DNA of 64,000 nt from Mytilus californianus (taxonomy: Eukaryota; Mollusca; Bivalvia; Mytilida; Mytilidae), in the NCBI RefSeq assembly GCF_021869535.1, contig NW_026262659.1, positions 2,046,001 through 2,110,000 on the forward strand, in the 5' to 3' direction. A program made the position numbers and the translations under genes. This document shows, piece after piece, positions 25,601-37,100 of this stretch (positions are counted from its first letter, which is position 1; the number at the start of each line of letters is the position of its first letter). The notes under the pieces are model-generated. The model saw only the letters and a program-made list of their open reading frames with translations. It was not told the DNA's origin and ran no database searches.

Positions 25601-27184
25601 TCTCGTGTAAAATTGAAATATCCAAATTTAGGAAAGGACAGTTATTACCATTTGTATTTGATTGATTTAAAATTAGTTCCTTTGGGTAAATTTCGGCAGT
25701 ATACTTAGAAAATTCTTAATTATTTGGTTCATTTGTTTCTTATTACTAAAACATGACCTTAAAGAGTTTGAACATATGTATTTGCATTCTGACTTTTTAA
25801 ATTTCCATTTAATTAGGTATGAATTTTTCCTTAATTAGATTACGGGGCAAAGATTATATAGGGTAAAAAATAAAACTTTGAACAGATTCGAAATTACCAA
25901 TATGAGCATGCAATTTATCAAGTACTTCCAACAAGTAATTATTTCCAAAATTTGTAAAGCCTTATTTAAACATTTTATTACCAGGTACCTATTGAACTAG
26001 TAAGTAGTATAGACAGCTAGGTAGTACAAACAATGGCTTAAAGACAAAATAAATCTATATTTGTAAGGTGTTTGTGCAGCTTCGGAAGCCAGTACATAGT
26101 TGGAACATTCATTATTCGGTTCTGCTTGTAAAGAGGTAGCTACAAATTAATGTGTATTACAGATGTTATTTTTGTTAGTTGTCAGTTGGAATATTGGTGA
26201 ATTCTTAATTTCAATAACGGAACCTCAATATAAAATTTACGTCAAACACTAATGATATTATTGGCAACCTTATCAACCAAGACGAAACAAAATTCCTTGG
26301 TGAGTTTTTTAAGCTTATGTTTGATACGAGAAATAAGGCTATTATAGTTGTTGTTAGGAGTAAAATGTTTCTGTATACACATTTTAGTAATTCCGTTCAG
26401 ATATCTAAAGTACTATAAATGTGCATAAAACACCGATGTGCATAATATTTAAAATCACTTTCGAAATAAAAAAAACATTCTTAACACATAACTTCTTGTA
26501 AATGTAGTAAAACAACAAGATCATAAAATTATAAAATTTATATACTGATTTGAACTTTCAACAATCGTTTTACAGTCTTCAAGTAGCTTGTTTGTGTATC
26601 AAGTGAAGTATTAGTACATTAAAGTTAAATATTATATTTTGAAGTAGAATAAGTAGGCTGCGCTAGAGTAAAATGTGAATTTCATGACACATTATCAGCC
26701 AAAACAAATTTAAGGGATAAAGAAAAAAGGTTCAGAAACTATGGTAATAAATACATTTGCAACTTCATTTTCGCTTTTGCGATTAACTGCGGTTTCGTTT
26801 GTTACGACAAAAGCTTTTTTATGTCCATTTGGGACGACTTTACTTTATATAAGTTAAAAAAAAATATATAGAATATTTTATCATGATAATTTTGTTAAAG
26901 AGATATTCTGAGTGATTAACCTTCTTTATTACATTTGAAATTCATCCTTTATAATTCGTTCAAACAAATGGATACTGAATTAGGTTGTCTAGGCTTACAA
27001 TCTGTCCACATTGTACAGATTTATTTATTAATCAGCTTGAACATTTTAACTAAAATAGATTTGTTCCTCTAGCTACACAACGTTGAAGTTAAGTCAAGGA
27101 CTCAAAGCATAAGATAAAACAAATACAATCACCTTGTAAACTTATCATAATATCTAAACCGGCTGTGATTTCACAAGCACATAC
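25601..27184. other. Upstream region of the Cys-rich peptide gene
   Basis: AT-rich, no exon or repeat recognised. It would contain the promoter of the gene starting at 27185, but no confident TATA box or other element can be assigned by eye. Confidence 0.4.
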
Positions 27185-27224
27185 ATGTATAAAGTATTCC
27201 TGTTTTTTATTTTTGTCATCGTTG
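27185..27224 (+). CDS. Cys-rich peptide exon 1: signal peptide
   Basis: ATG at 27185, 13 codons plus one base, then a consensus donor GTAAGT at 27225. It encodes one short basic residue and a run of Val/Phe/Ile/Leu, a typical secretion signal. The open frame that runs on to 27508 is intron read-through. Confidence 0.75.
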
Positions 27225-30200
27225 GTAAGTTTTATCTTTTTAATAATCGAATGAAACACATAACTCATTGTGTTTTTCCTTTTTGCGGATATTTCTACTT
27301 ATCAGTCTGCTTGAACGGATGTTCAAAAGCGAAAACTTTTGTACAGACTGGAAACCAAAACGGCGGTAAAAACCCGACATTGGTTTGGGTTCTATTTATT
27401 GTAGAACTAAGTGTCGGAATGCAGCAAAATCAAATTCCTTTACAGCATATTAAATTCCAAAATTTAAAAGAGGTACCAAAAGAGATACAAGAAGAAAGAG
27501 CTAATTGAGAACGTATTTCAATTTGAATGAACTCCCACAATAAACGTCACGAGTATTTAGAAAGGATCATTCAAACATTGATAATTCAATAGCTACCTTG
27601 TAAACAAAAACCCTCTATCAAGGAAATCATGATAAAAAAGCAAGCCCTGGAGTATCGTATACACTGAGAGTTCCACAGAAGTGAAGTAAAATTAATGTTT
27701 AAAACATTTGGTGCTTCCAAAACGCTTCCTTGTAAATTTACAATAATACTATAGATGTCATATGAATCCGAACTGTCTGCAATAAACTAATCAATCACAA
27801 ATAACAAATGTTTCGTCAAAAACAAATACAGAAAAATTTAAAACAAACTTAATATGTAAATAACGAAATGATAAAGACAAAGAAGACATTCTGGTACACC
27901 TTATCAAAAATCAAAAATGAACAATTGGTAACACAAAGAATTCATCAGAGACAAAACCAGTCAGCGCATTCTTACCGCGTACCATCAGACATAGGTAACA
28001 CGGATGCGGTGCCGAATACCCTCAAATAATTCAAAATCACATAAATGCATAATACACATAGAACCTGGAGTATCGTATACACTGAGAGTTCCACAGAAGT
28101 GAAGTAAAATTAATGTTTAAAACATTTGGTGCTTCCAAAACGCTTCCTTGTAAATTTACAATAAAACTATAGATATCATATGAATCCGAACTGTCTGCAA
28201 TAAACTAATCAATCACAAATAACAAATGTTTCGTCAAAAACAAATACAGAAAAATTTAGAACAAACTTAATATGTAAATAACGAAATGATAAAGACAAAG
28301 AAGACATTCTGGTACACCTTATCAAAAAATCAAAAATGAACAATTGGTAACACAAAGAATTCATCAGAGACAAAACCAGTCAGCGCATTCTTACCGCGTA
28401 CCATCAGACATAGGTAACACGGATGCGGTGCCGAATACCCTCAAATAATTCAAAATCACATAAATGCATAATACACATAGAACCTGGAGTATCGTATACA
28501 CTGAGAGTTCCACAGAAGTGAAGTAAAATTAATGTTTAAAACATTTGGTGCTTCCAAAACGCTTCCTTGTAAATTTACAATAAAACTAAAGATATCATAT
28601 GAATCCGAACTGTCTGCAATAAACTAATCAATCACAAATAACAAATGTTTCGTCAAAAACAAATACAGAAAAATTTAGAACAAACTTAATATGTAAATAA
28701 CGAAATGATAAAGACAAAGAAGACATTCTGGTACACCTTATCAAAAAATCAAAAATGAACAATTGGTAACACAAAGAATTCATCAGAGACAAAACCAGTC
28801 AGCGCATTCTTACCGCGTACCATCAGACATATGTAACACGGATGCGGTGCCGAATACCCTCAAATAATTCAAAATCACATAAATGCATAATACACATAGA
28901 ACCACAACGGAAAAAAATCAATAACCACTACTTGTTGCTTATTAACAGTACATAAACATTCAGGAGATCTCGGTTTGAAAAAAATCAGCACCTTCTTAAA
29001 GATAACTGCATATCAGCCATGCTAATTGTTTTACTAAATTTAATAAAAATGTATGCCATACAAGAGATCATTTACTTACATTTGAAGTTGTTGAACACTA
29101 TTATGACGTGTAACACAGAAATTCTTGCCTTTGTAGTGAGCGGTGAATATTGTCGTCATTTCACGTCAGAATGTAAAGAGACAAGATGCCAGTATTCTGA
29201 CATACTGCAATGCAATGCCCACACTAATGTTTGTCAATGTTGGTTACCAGGGAAAAGTGAGTTTATATCTTTCCTATCCATTTCCAGTTTCCCAACGTAG
29301 ATACATTTTCAAGTAGTTTCAAGTTCAAATGTTGATACTGCTTGAATATTGCTACATAGATATGGAAAGTTGACAATTGGAAAGCTGAAATTATCTCTTT
29401 TGTCGTGAAGATTTGGTCTCAACCGACCCTTAATCGGTGATTTTCTACAGGTCATTCGATATATGAAGCAGACTTAACTGTATATGTTGTAGTCTTTAAT
29501 TGAAGTTCGATGTGATAGCTGCGTTCAACATAGACAACAAACTTTAATTATTGAGCGAGAGAACCTCATCCATATAGCGGAATGTGAAGTAAAATGATAA
29601 TGACAGCTCCTTTTCATTCTTCCTACCAAGCTATTGTATAAACATACAAATAGCAGATAGTTAAATCAAAAAGCACAAGCCGGAGAAGGACGAGATCGCG
29701 TTTGTTATATGAAAAACAACAAATCAGTCTACAGATAAATATTAAGTTAATGATCAAGAGATTGAGTACTATAAATAAAGGCAGCAGTAGTATACCGCTG
29801 TTCAATAGTCATAATTCGATTAAGCAAAAGTAATTCCGGAAAACAAACTAAAACCGAAGGAAACACATCAACAATAAGAGAAAAACAACGGAACCACAGA
29901 AACACTGAACTACAACAAGCGTCAACATACATAGAAACGGACTAGCTGTAGTTGTCAACTTCCATATTCCTGACTTTGTACAGGGCACAAATCCATGCTA
30001 AAGTCAAAGAGGGTAGGCATTAATCATCCGTTGTATTCCTCGTATCAACATTCAGTTATTAGTCATACTCAATAAAATGACTTCATACAATAGCAGTGTT
30101 CAATTTGCTATGCAATGATATAATACAAATTCCGTTAGACCTTTCAAGTTATACATCGAAGGTAAGACCATCCGATAATAAATTGAATTGTATTTATTTT

Positions 30201-30403
30201 TCATGACATAAAACAAATGAAATCAAACCCCTATTAATCATGCATAATTACTATCTTATATTTTAGCATGCTACACAATGGAAAACGAAGAGTGCGCACA
30301 CGCCTGCTATTTTCCAAATACGGCGTATAGATGTGATTTAGGAACTTGTGCTTGTTCACTACCAAATGACCACATCTCTTCGTCAACTGACTTATTGGGT
30401 TGA
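27185..30403 (+). CDS. Secreted two-domain cysteine-rich peptide, 98 aa, three exons
   Basis: Exons 27185-27224, 29137-29256 and 30267-30403 join with matching phase 1 at both junctions. Donors are GTAAGT and GTGAGT; acceptors are ctttgtag and tattttag. Residues 1-14 are a hydrophobic signal peptide (MYKVFLFFIFVIV). Cysteines are at 19, 26, 31, 39, 46, 48 and at 55, 63, 67, 76, 81, 83: two six-cysteine domains, both ending C-x-C-x-LP. Each domain is one exon. The stop at 30401 overlaps an AATAAA at 30405. I do not recognise the family; it resembles small secreted disulfide-rich peptides (EB-module-like or host-defence peptides). No assignment of activity is justified. A 418 bp tandem array fills much of intron 1. 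Confidence 0.75.
27600..27650 (-). repeat. Sliver of Penelope-like RT at the edge of the array
   Basis: The segment ccctctatcaaggaaatcat, then gataaaaaagcaagccctgg agtatcgtat in continuation, is a piece of the RT C-terminus (compare 1761-1810). The last 15 bp are also the start of each 418 bp tandem unit. Confidence 0.7.
27646..28903. repeat. Tandem array, three 418-419 bp units, in intron 1
   Basis: Units start at 27646, 28064 and 28483 with cctggagtatcgtatacact. Differences are single bases, for example gactatagatgt against aactatagatat forms. No coding frame. The start of the unit derives from a Penelope-like RT sliver, so the array formed after that insertion decayed. It lies wholly inside intron 1 of the cysteine-rich peptide gene. 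Confidence 0.95.
29137..29256 (+). CDS. Cys-rich peptide exon 2: first six-cysteine domain
   Basis: Acceptor ttgcctttgtag, donor GTGAGT. Symmetric phase 1-1. Reads SGEYCRHFTSEC and ends VCQCWLPGK. Six cysteines with spacing x6, x4, x7, x6, x1. Confidence 0.75.
29335..29440 (-). repeat. Penelope-like RT remnant in intron 2
   Basis: The segment gctacatagatatggaaagt, then a caattgg...ctcttttgtcgt pattern, matches 13330-13390 and the complement of 10960-11010. Broken and short. Confidence 0.65.
29800..29990 (+). repeat. Interspersed repeat family 2-like fragment in intron 2
   Basis: Matches the complement of 23630-23845 (agtagtataccgctgttcaa, agaaaaacaacggaaccaca, catattcctgactttgtaca). The short minus-strand open frames here are part of the repeat. 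Confidence 0.6.
30267..30403 (+). CDS. Cys-rich peptide exon 3: second six-cysteine domain and stop
   Basis: Acceptor cttatattttag. The split ACA codon joins exon 2. Reads CYTMENEECAHAC, then a YRCDLGTCACSLP end and a short hydrophilic tail. Spacing is x7, x3, x8, x4, x1, so it is a diverged duplicate of the exon 2 domain. Confidence 0.75.
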
Positions 30404-30404
30404 A

Positions 30405-30410
30405 AATAAA
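30405..30410 (+). promoter_or_regulatory. Polyadenylation signal AATAAA
   Basis: AATAAA begins two bases after the stop codon of the cysteine-rich peptide, which would give a very short 3' UTR. A later signal may be used instead. Confidence 0.45.
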
Positions 30411-31150
30411 AGAACCTATAAATCCTTTATTCATTTATTTTCCATTCGTTATACGATTACAGAAAGCAACGTGTTGGATATTTAAACTCGGGGGCAAGGG
30501 GAGGGAGGCTGAGCGGTAGTTTTGTATAAGACGAGTAGTGCACAAGAAGTTGGTTTACGGTTCTATTGTTGAATCCAAACTTCAATATTTGTTGATAACA
30601 TGAAGACAAAATCACATTCGGTAATCTATAAAGTAAACAACGGTTGTGGGTTGTATACGATTGAACGTCCATATAGTGTATAATTTCAGAAGGCCATATA
30701 TGGAAGTCATTTAACTGTAACAACGGCATGGTATGCTTGATAGTGTCAAATTTAGAAATACGGGGTCTATATAGAAAAAAAGAATGTCTGAACTATAGGA
30801 ACTCCTTAACGAGGGTGTGCTTTTTGCACAAAAAGTGCTAAACCAAAGGTATGAGGAAAAACGAGTACAATTGAATGTGTCGGTCTCTCAACTCAATATC
30901 GACATGTTTGCGTGGTCTCAGATCTTTATATACCAGTATAGTTGTCTGATTACCCGATTTCACATCTGGACTAAGTGTGGATTTACATGGAGGGTGGTGC
31001 ATGCATAGCATAAGAAGCTTACCGTATCGAAGCACCAGGTCTCGCTCCTGTAAGGGTGCGAATTTCCTCAGTGTATGTTTGTTACCTTGATTTGTCTCTT
31101 ATTAATATACGAAATATTAACATTGAAAAACTTAGTCGCCTTATTTCATA
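30411..31150. other. Non-coding spacer
   Basis: Open frames on both strands (30457-30729 minus, 30817-31008 plus) lack recognisable domains. The plus frame around 30835-30910 (LNQRYEEKRVQ and VSVSQLNIDMF) faintly resembles a Penelope-type RT C-terminus. Confidence 0.4.
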
Positions 31151-31154
31151 ACTT

Positions 31155-31290
31155 GATCTTGTCCGTGATCTTGACGCAGATGGACGACTTCACTCTAGAA
31201 TCTATGACAAAAATTATGATTTTAGTTCTCTTATTGTCAATTTCCAATTTCTCAGCAGTAAAATACCATCTGCCCTATCATATCGCATTA
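31155..31290 (+). pseudogene. Penelope-like RT remnant
   Basis: The plus frame reads DGRLHSRIYDKNYDFSSL then IVNFQFLSSKIPSALSYRI, a diverged copy of the HLEIDNKGRLKTKLYDKRDD to YGVY segment of the RT. It ends at a stop at 31288-31290 and is followed by unrelated repeat sequence. Confidence 0.65.
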
Positions 31291-31299
31291 ACAATTATT

Positions 31300-31992
31300 A
31301 ATGTCTCTTCAGTGATGATTTAGGCCAAAATATTTGAAATCTTAATGCAAACGTTGGCGAGCTGATAAAACAAACAAAAAACGCTTCTATATATTCCTTT
31401 GTTACTCTGTTGTGTCTATTCCTTTAGCAATTTTTTATCTTATATTCCTTTTCATTTGCCTAGCCTTTTTCTGTTCCTTTAGCAACTCATCATTCTTTAT
31501 ACCTTTTCTAGGGGATGGGGCAGTTTTCATAATTCTTTTGGCTACTCATTATCGTGTATTTCTATTTTTTGCACTGGTTTCCTTTACTTTAACAACTAAT
31601 TATCCTGGATTCCTTTTGTTTTAGTCCCAGATTTATCCATGGTTTTAGCAAACTATTTTTTCTGTGATTTATTTGTGTCCAAATTTTCTTTTCCTTTTAC
31701 ACCTCATTGTGCTGTATATTTCTTTCTTTATTCTAGATTTCTCAATTTGCTATATTGTCATGTATTCTATATTCTGTAAACCGATCAAACGATGCTCAAA
31801 CAATAGGAAATTGACTTTTTACTCCTATTATGGTACAGTTCGAAAGACAGTTGATTTTTTAGGAACAAACGCTTACAGCTTTAAGTTGAACCTTCCTGCA
31901 TGACAGTCATTTGCTTGTCCAAATTATAATCAAGCTCATAAGTACTTTTGTAGACCCTGAGTATTTGCGTTTAAAGCTTTGGTACTATACAA

Positions 31993-32051
<59 letters not shown>

Positions 32052-32830
32052 CATCATTTATTTATTTATCTCCTACACGAAGTTATTCCAAAACTTTTTA
32101 TTTTATTCTGTGATATGTTGAAAGGGAATTAAACTATCTTTTCATTTTAAATTTTAGATGTATAGATAAGATTCAACAGAGGTGTACCGAAGATCAAACT
32201 ATTTATACTATATCCCTCATTGAAATTACGCAACTGGCTTATAGACGATAAGAGAACACATAATTATAAACGGAATTTGTACTTTAGCATGTTTTGCTAA
32301 CTAATACTATCATTAATTATAAGGCAAGTTGAACTTCACAGTTAATATTTGATTTACCACATATATATCGATTTCAAAATAATGACACACTTATCACAGA
32401 TCAGTACGCGTTTTATTTTTCAATATCGATTGTGTATTGTTCAGTAAACGAATGATATGTCAGAGTACAATATAATATTAAGTGCGACGGAAATTTATAT
32501 ATTACATGTTATTCGATATAAATCAATAACTTTGTCAAAAAAGAGAACTCAACGTTCTTGATATTGACAATATCACACAATAAAAATGACATCATTTTCC
32601 AACAGCTGTTAATATGATGAATTCATGAACACATTATGTTTACTCTGTATACTTTGTATAAGAACGTTTATCAGGTATGTTATATTTTTATACATGAGTG
32701 TCGGTGTTTTCATATATATATATATATATTTGGTAATAACATCATGAACACGTGCACGTGTTTGTTTTGTAAAACATTTATATTTCGAAATCCCTGTTCA
32801 TAATTCGTTTTCCGAACTGGAAATTTGTTC
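31300..32830. other. AT-rich spacer with hydrophobic chance frames
   Basis: The open frames at 31412-31624 and 31664-31903 are Phe/Leu/Ile-rich because the plus strand is T-rich. I see no splice signals or family match. A (TA)n run is at about 32715-32730. Confidence 0.45.
31994..32046 (+). repeat. (TC)n microsatellite, about 26 repeats
   Basis: Uninterrupted tctc run of about 53 bp. It is read as a poly-Leu/Ser frame only by chance. Confidence 0.98.
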
Positions 32831-33050
32831 AAAAGAAAAATGGCGAAAAGAAAAACTGTTCACAAAACACCAAACATAAATATTTAATAGCACGAGCCCC
32901 ATTAAAAACGGAGGGAAAACACGGTGCTGCTGATGGGAAGACATTCCACTTCCATAGTTGCACCTGTTATGATGCTGATGTCAAAACAAAATTCTCAAGG
33001 AGGTCGTATTAGGCGATGTCACGAATAGGATATAAAGAGGACGGCATTGT
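32830..33050 (-). repeat. Decayed Penelope-like 3' tail
   Basis: Contains cacgagccccattaaaaacg, a gagggaaaac segment and cacctgttatgatgctgatg, a degraded version of the tail at 1450-1545. Confidence 0.5.
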
Positions 33051-33094
33051 TTCTCTAAAATATCCTGTCCATGGAATTTTACCTTTATGAAAAA

Positions 33095-33310
33095 AGTAAA
33101 ATCACAAAAATACTGAACTCCGAGGAAAATTCAAAACGGAAAGTCCCTAATCAAATGTCAAAATCAAATGATAAAACACATCAAACGAATGGACAACAAC
33201 TGTCATATTCCTGACTTGGTACAGGCATTTTCAAATGTAGAAAATGGTGGATTGAACCTGGTTTTATAGCGCTAACCCTCTCACTTGTATGACAGTCGCA
33301 TCAAATTCCA
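33095..33310 (+). repeat. Interspersed repeat family 2, plus copy
   Basis: Order: cacaaaaatactgaactccg, cggaaagtccctaatcaaat, cacatcaaacgaatggacaa, catattcctgacttggtaca, ggtggattgaacctggtttt, cacttgtatgacagtcgcat. This is the most complete copy of the family in the window. Confidence 0.8.
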
Positions 33311-33968
33311 TTATATTTACAACGATACGTGAACAAAAATGTTCTGAAAATCGCTAGGTAAAAATAATGTTTAGTGCATTAGATTGGTTAACATGGTTTA
33401 CGGTTATTACTTGCGAGACAAACATGATATCAAATTTTATTAGTAGAATGTTTTGTATTCATTCATAAAGTCTACACAAAACTACTCTCCTACAATGTAT
33501 CGTCCATGTGACTTACATATGCATATATTTAAAATAATTACTCTTTGAATTTTGCTTAAACTAATTGACTAGTACTAGAATTCGATCGGGAATTATACTA
33601 CAGAAATTCGGCGCTCAAAGTTTTCTTTTGTATCCTTCCTTATAAAAAAAAATACTATCTTTGGTAAATAATAGTTTCGATTTTTTCTGACATTTTCACA
33701 TTCATGTTGTTTTTATGTTGACTACTAAAATAGTAGATTTATATATTTATGTTGAGTTAATTATATACATGCATATTAATTGAAATGCCATCTGTGTGTC
33801 ATATAATTGGGAATAAGGATTATTTAGAATAAATATATTTGTATTTGTAAACCAAAAAGAATGTATAACAGTAAAGAATGTTAGCCAATAAACTCTCGAT
33901 TATAGATATCATTATTGCATAATAGTATTACTCTAATTATCATTGTTATTTGTAAAAGGACAATCGAA

Positions 33969-34110
33969 ATGAAAGACTGGAAAAGAGAAATTCTGGAGGG
34001 TGTTGAAATCGTATCATTCCCCGGCTCTGTCCCGGGAGTCATTTATGTTTACGGAGAGAAAGCAGAAGCAATCCTTGCCAACAAGAGAGGACACGTTTTA
34101 TGTGCGACAG
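33969..34110 (+). CDS. M60 gene exon 1
   Basis: Start ATG in cgaaATGaaa context, reading MKDWKREILEGVEIV. The family match begins right after this ATG, which supports the start. Ends at a non-consensus but acceptable donor GTTTGC in phase 1. The frame open past 34110 is intron read-through. Confidence 0.7.
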
Positions 34111-37100
34111 GTTTGCATTCTTTAATGTTATATTGCGCTGATTCTTCTATATTGAAAAAAATGATTCCAGTAAGTATTAAAGTTTCTTTCTGTCACTATT
34201 GGTTACATTTCTATAAATATTATACAAATTACATTTTAAGAGGGAATTCACAATTGTGTTTTTCATATCCAATTGATTGTTTCAATTGTTTCGTTAATTT
34301 AACCAGTGTTTGAACACCGTAAAGTCATTACTAGAAACAAACTGAAAAACAGATATCAAAGGCCAGCAAAAAACTTTCAATGTCGAAGATATGTATAGTA
34401 AAAACAAGATATAACATATCACATCATAAAACCTACGAATAGCAAGGGGAAATATCCGAATAGCAACACTGATAATCCATAACATTTGTTTCAAAGTTTC
34501 TGTCTTCATCAATTATATCTCTTTGAAATACTGATAAAATGACATCGAGATTTTTGTTGATATTTTGTCTTCATTTCTATTTGCATAGAACAGCAATACA
34601 TTCGTATTATTTATATTTAGTTTATCGGGCATCAGTTAATTGATTGCTGGCTGCTAATGTCTTACGGCAAATATTCTTCTTCTTTTTTATATATATTCAG
34701 GAGAAATGCATATCTTGCTTTCTACTTGATTAATACCTTTAAAAACTTGTATGATTTCAATATTGCAGTCTGCTGGAAGACATTTAACCCTTACCCAACA
34801 CATCTTTCTAATTCGAAACCGACACACTTTAAATTTGTTCTAATTCATCAATGCCGTCAGCTTCGCAGATATATGAAAGTAAGAATTTTGCTTAAGCATC
34901 ATCAGGAATCGCACCATCGACGCCTCGCACTGACGAGCACGCTAGCACTTACATTATTTATTGGCACTAACACATTAACTTACAATACATGGTGATGACA
35001 ATTCTGTTCGGTTGGAAAATATCCAAATCGAGTCTGCTCGTATAGTTACTGAAAATCGTTCAACAGCTTATCAACAGTCTCATATTCAATCATATATTAC
35101 ATTGTGGAATTCTTTGGAATTGAGTATTAGACAGATTCCTAATATGTTTTCCTTGTTTAAACTAAATTTGCATAAACTAAATTTACAAAATCTCCGATTT
35201 AGTTCATCAGATCAATTGCATTCTGGTTTACATGCAAGGCTGCGTAAGAGATGTAGCGCTCTGCTTGGTGACTTGTTCAAAGCAAATTTGATACAAAATG
35301 CCAATTGTTCATGCGGTTCTATCAATTAAAATGTCAAACACTAGTAAATATAAAGTAATATTTTGTAAACACCTAAATATCTGATGTTAAACGAAATTAT
35401 TGTTTTTAATGTCAATATTACTATCGATTTATTATTATTTGGGGACGATGCATTGAGTACTGAAGAAATTTATATTATTTGTTTATATGTTCAAAAGTAT
35501 ATAAAAAATAACAAACGTTTTTCTCTGCGTTGACAACATTAATTCTGTTAACAACACATGTGATTAAATATATTTCTATATAATGACAATAATCGAATGA
35601 TCTTGGTGAATCACTACTTTTATGTTATGTTATGTTAACGATTCAATGGATTTTAATGAAAGAATACGAGTTATAAATCAATACTTACCGTTATTGTGTA
35701 GTTTAGATCCTTACCATAAACTTACATTTTGTATATATCCCACGCAGAATTATGAGAAACGCACAAACTTATTAATATTAACGTTATATCTACAGGTTGC
35801 ACTTCTGTAGATATAGACAAAGCAATTTCCCATAAGAACTCCGTTTACGGCTAAAACTGTGCCCCTTTTACTATGAATTTTCGTAAAAAAATATATCCTA
35901 GAATGGAAAGCTCATATGCACTACTATTTTTTTTTCAAAGGTCAAAATATAGGGCTGTGCGGCATATTTTCAACATTTATATGGCCCGAACTTCTAAGAG
36001 TTTAAACTCATACTAAAATTCTGTACTACCCCTCCCTTTACTTTGGGTCTTCCTCAAAATTCAATTTGGCTGCTATTCATGTTTATTTATTCTGGTAACA
36101 TTTCCAAGTTATGTCTCCATGAGATGAACATAGAGATCATGTCTGGGAACCAGTACGTGAACAAAACAAAATATCGATGAACTCAAAAGAGGCGTGGTTT
36201 GTGAAACAGCTTTATTCAAAGTGCAACCTACACAAGACGAGATTTGTGGATCTAATTATTTCACACTGACATTTCGGTGTGTTGTTTTTATTTATATTGT
36301 AAAAAAGATGCACTCGATTAAAATCCATTGATTCGTTTCAAAAAGCATGACAAGATTGCTTTTGTTTTCATGTCTTTTTTATTAAATAATTTGTAAGTAT
36401 CAAATATTTGAAGTGTTCATTAATTTATGTGTATATTTCCTATTGTTTTGGAGAAGACGTTACTAAGTTGTAAAACTTGTGTCTGACCTATTTGTCATTT
36501 TGAACACTAAAATAAGCTTAAACTAAACATGATTATGACTTTACAAAAAGTCTCCAAAATAAAAAGACGCCAATAATTTGTCAAAAAGAACTCTAGAATT
36601 GTTCCGGGAATATATTACCTTTTCTGTATTTAGGAAAACCTTTCGGAATTTTGGGTCCTCGATCCTCTTCAATTTCGCACATTATTTTGCTATTTTAACT
36701 TTTTCGATTCGAGCGTCACTGCTGAGTCTTTTGTAGACGAAACGCTCGTCAGGCGTACATAATTTTAATCCTGGTATATAGTGATGAGTTTATTGTTCAA
36801 TATTCAATGTTCTAGAGTAGATTTTAAATTAATTTTGAAAAGTTGCAAGTTTTAAGAGTTGTAAGTGTTGTTCACATGTTGTTTGTCTTTTTGCATATGA
36901 ACTGGTCAAAAGAAGACCGCTCTGAACAAAACGTTGTGAACCGCTGACTTTCATTCAGTTAACATCCGAATGTATCAATAAGATACTACTAGAAATCTAA
37001 AACTTGACAAAAAATGAAACAAACAATTTCTCCATTTGATAGTATGTATCTCTGATCATAACTTAAAGCTTCATTGCTTTCACAATCTGAAATTGTTCTT

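Noticed and set aside
31412..32132. Series of hydrophobic plus-strand frames resembling membrane proteins
   Set aside because: T-rich sequence gives Phe/Leu/Ile by composition. One frame runs through the (TC)n tract. No splice signals or homology.
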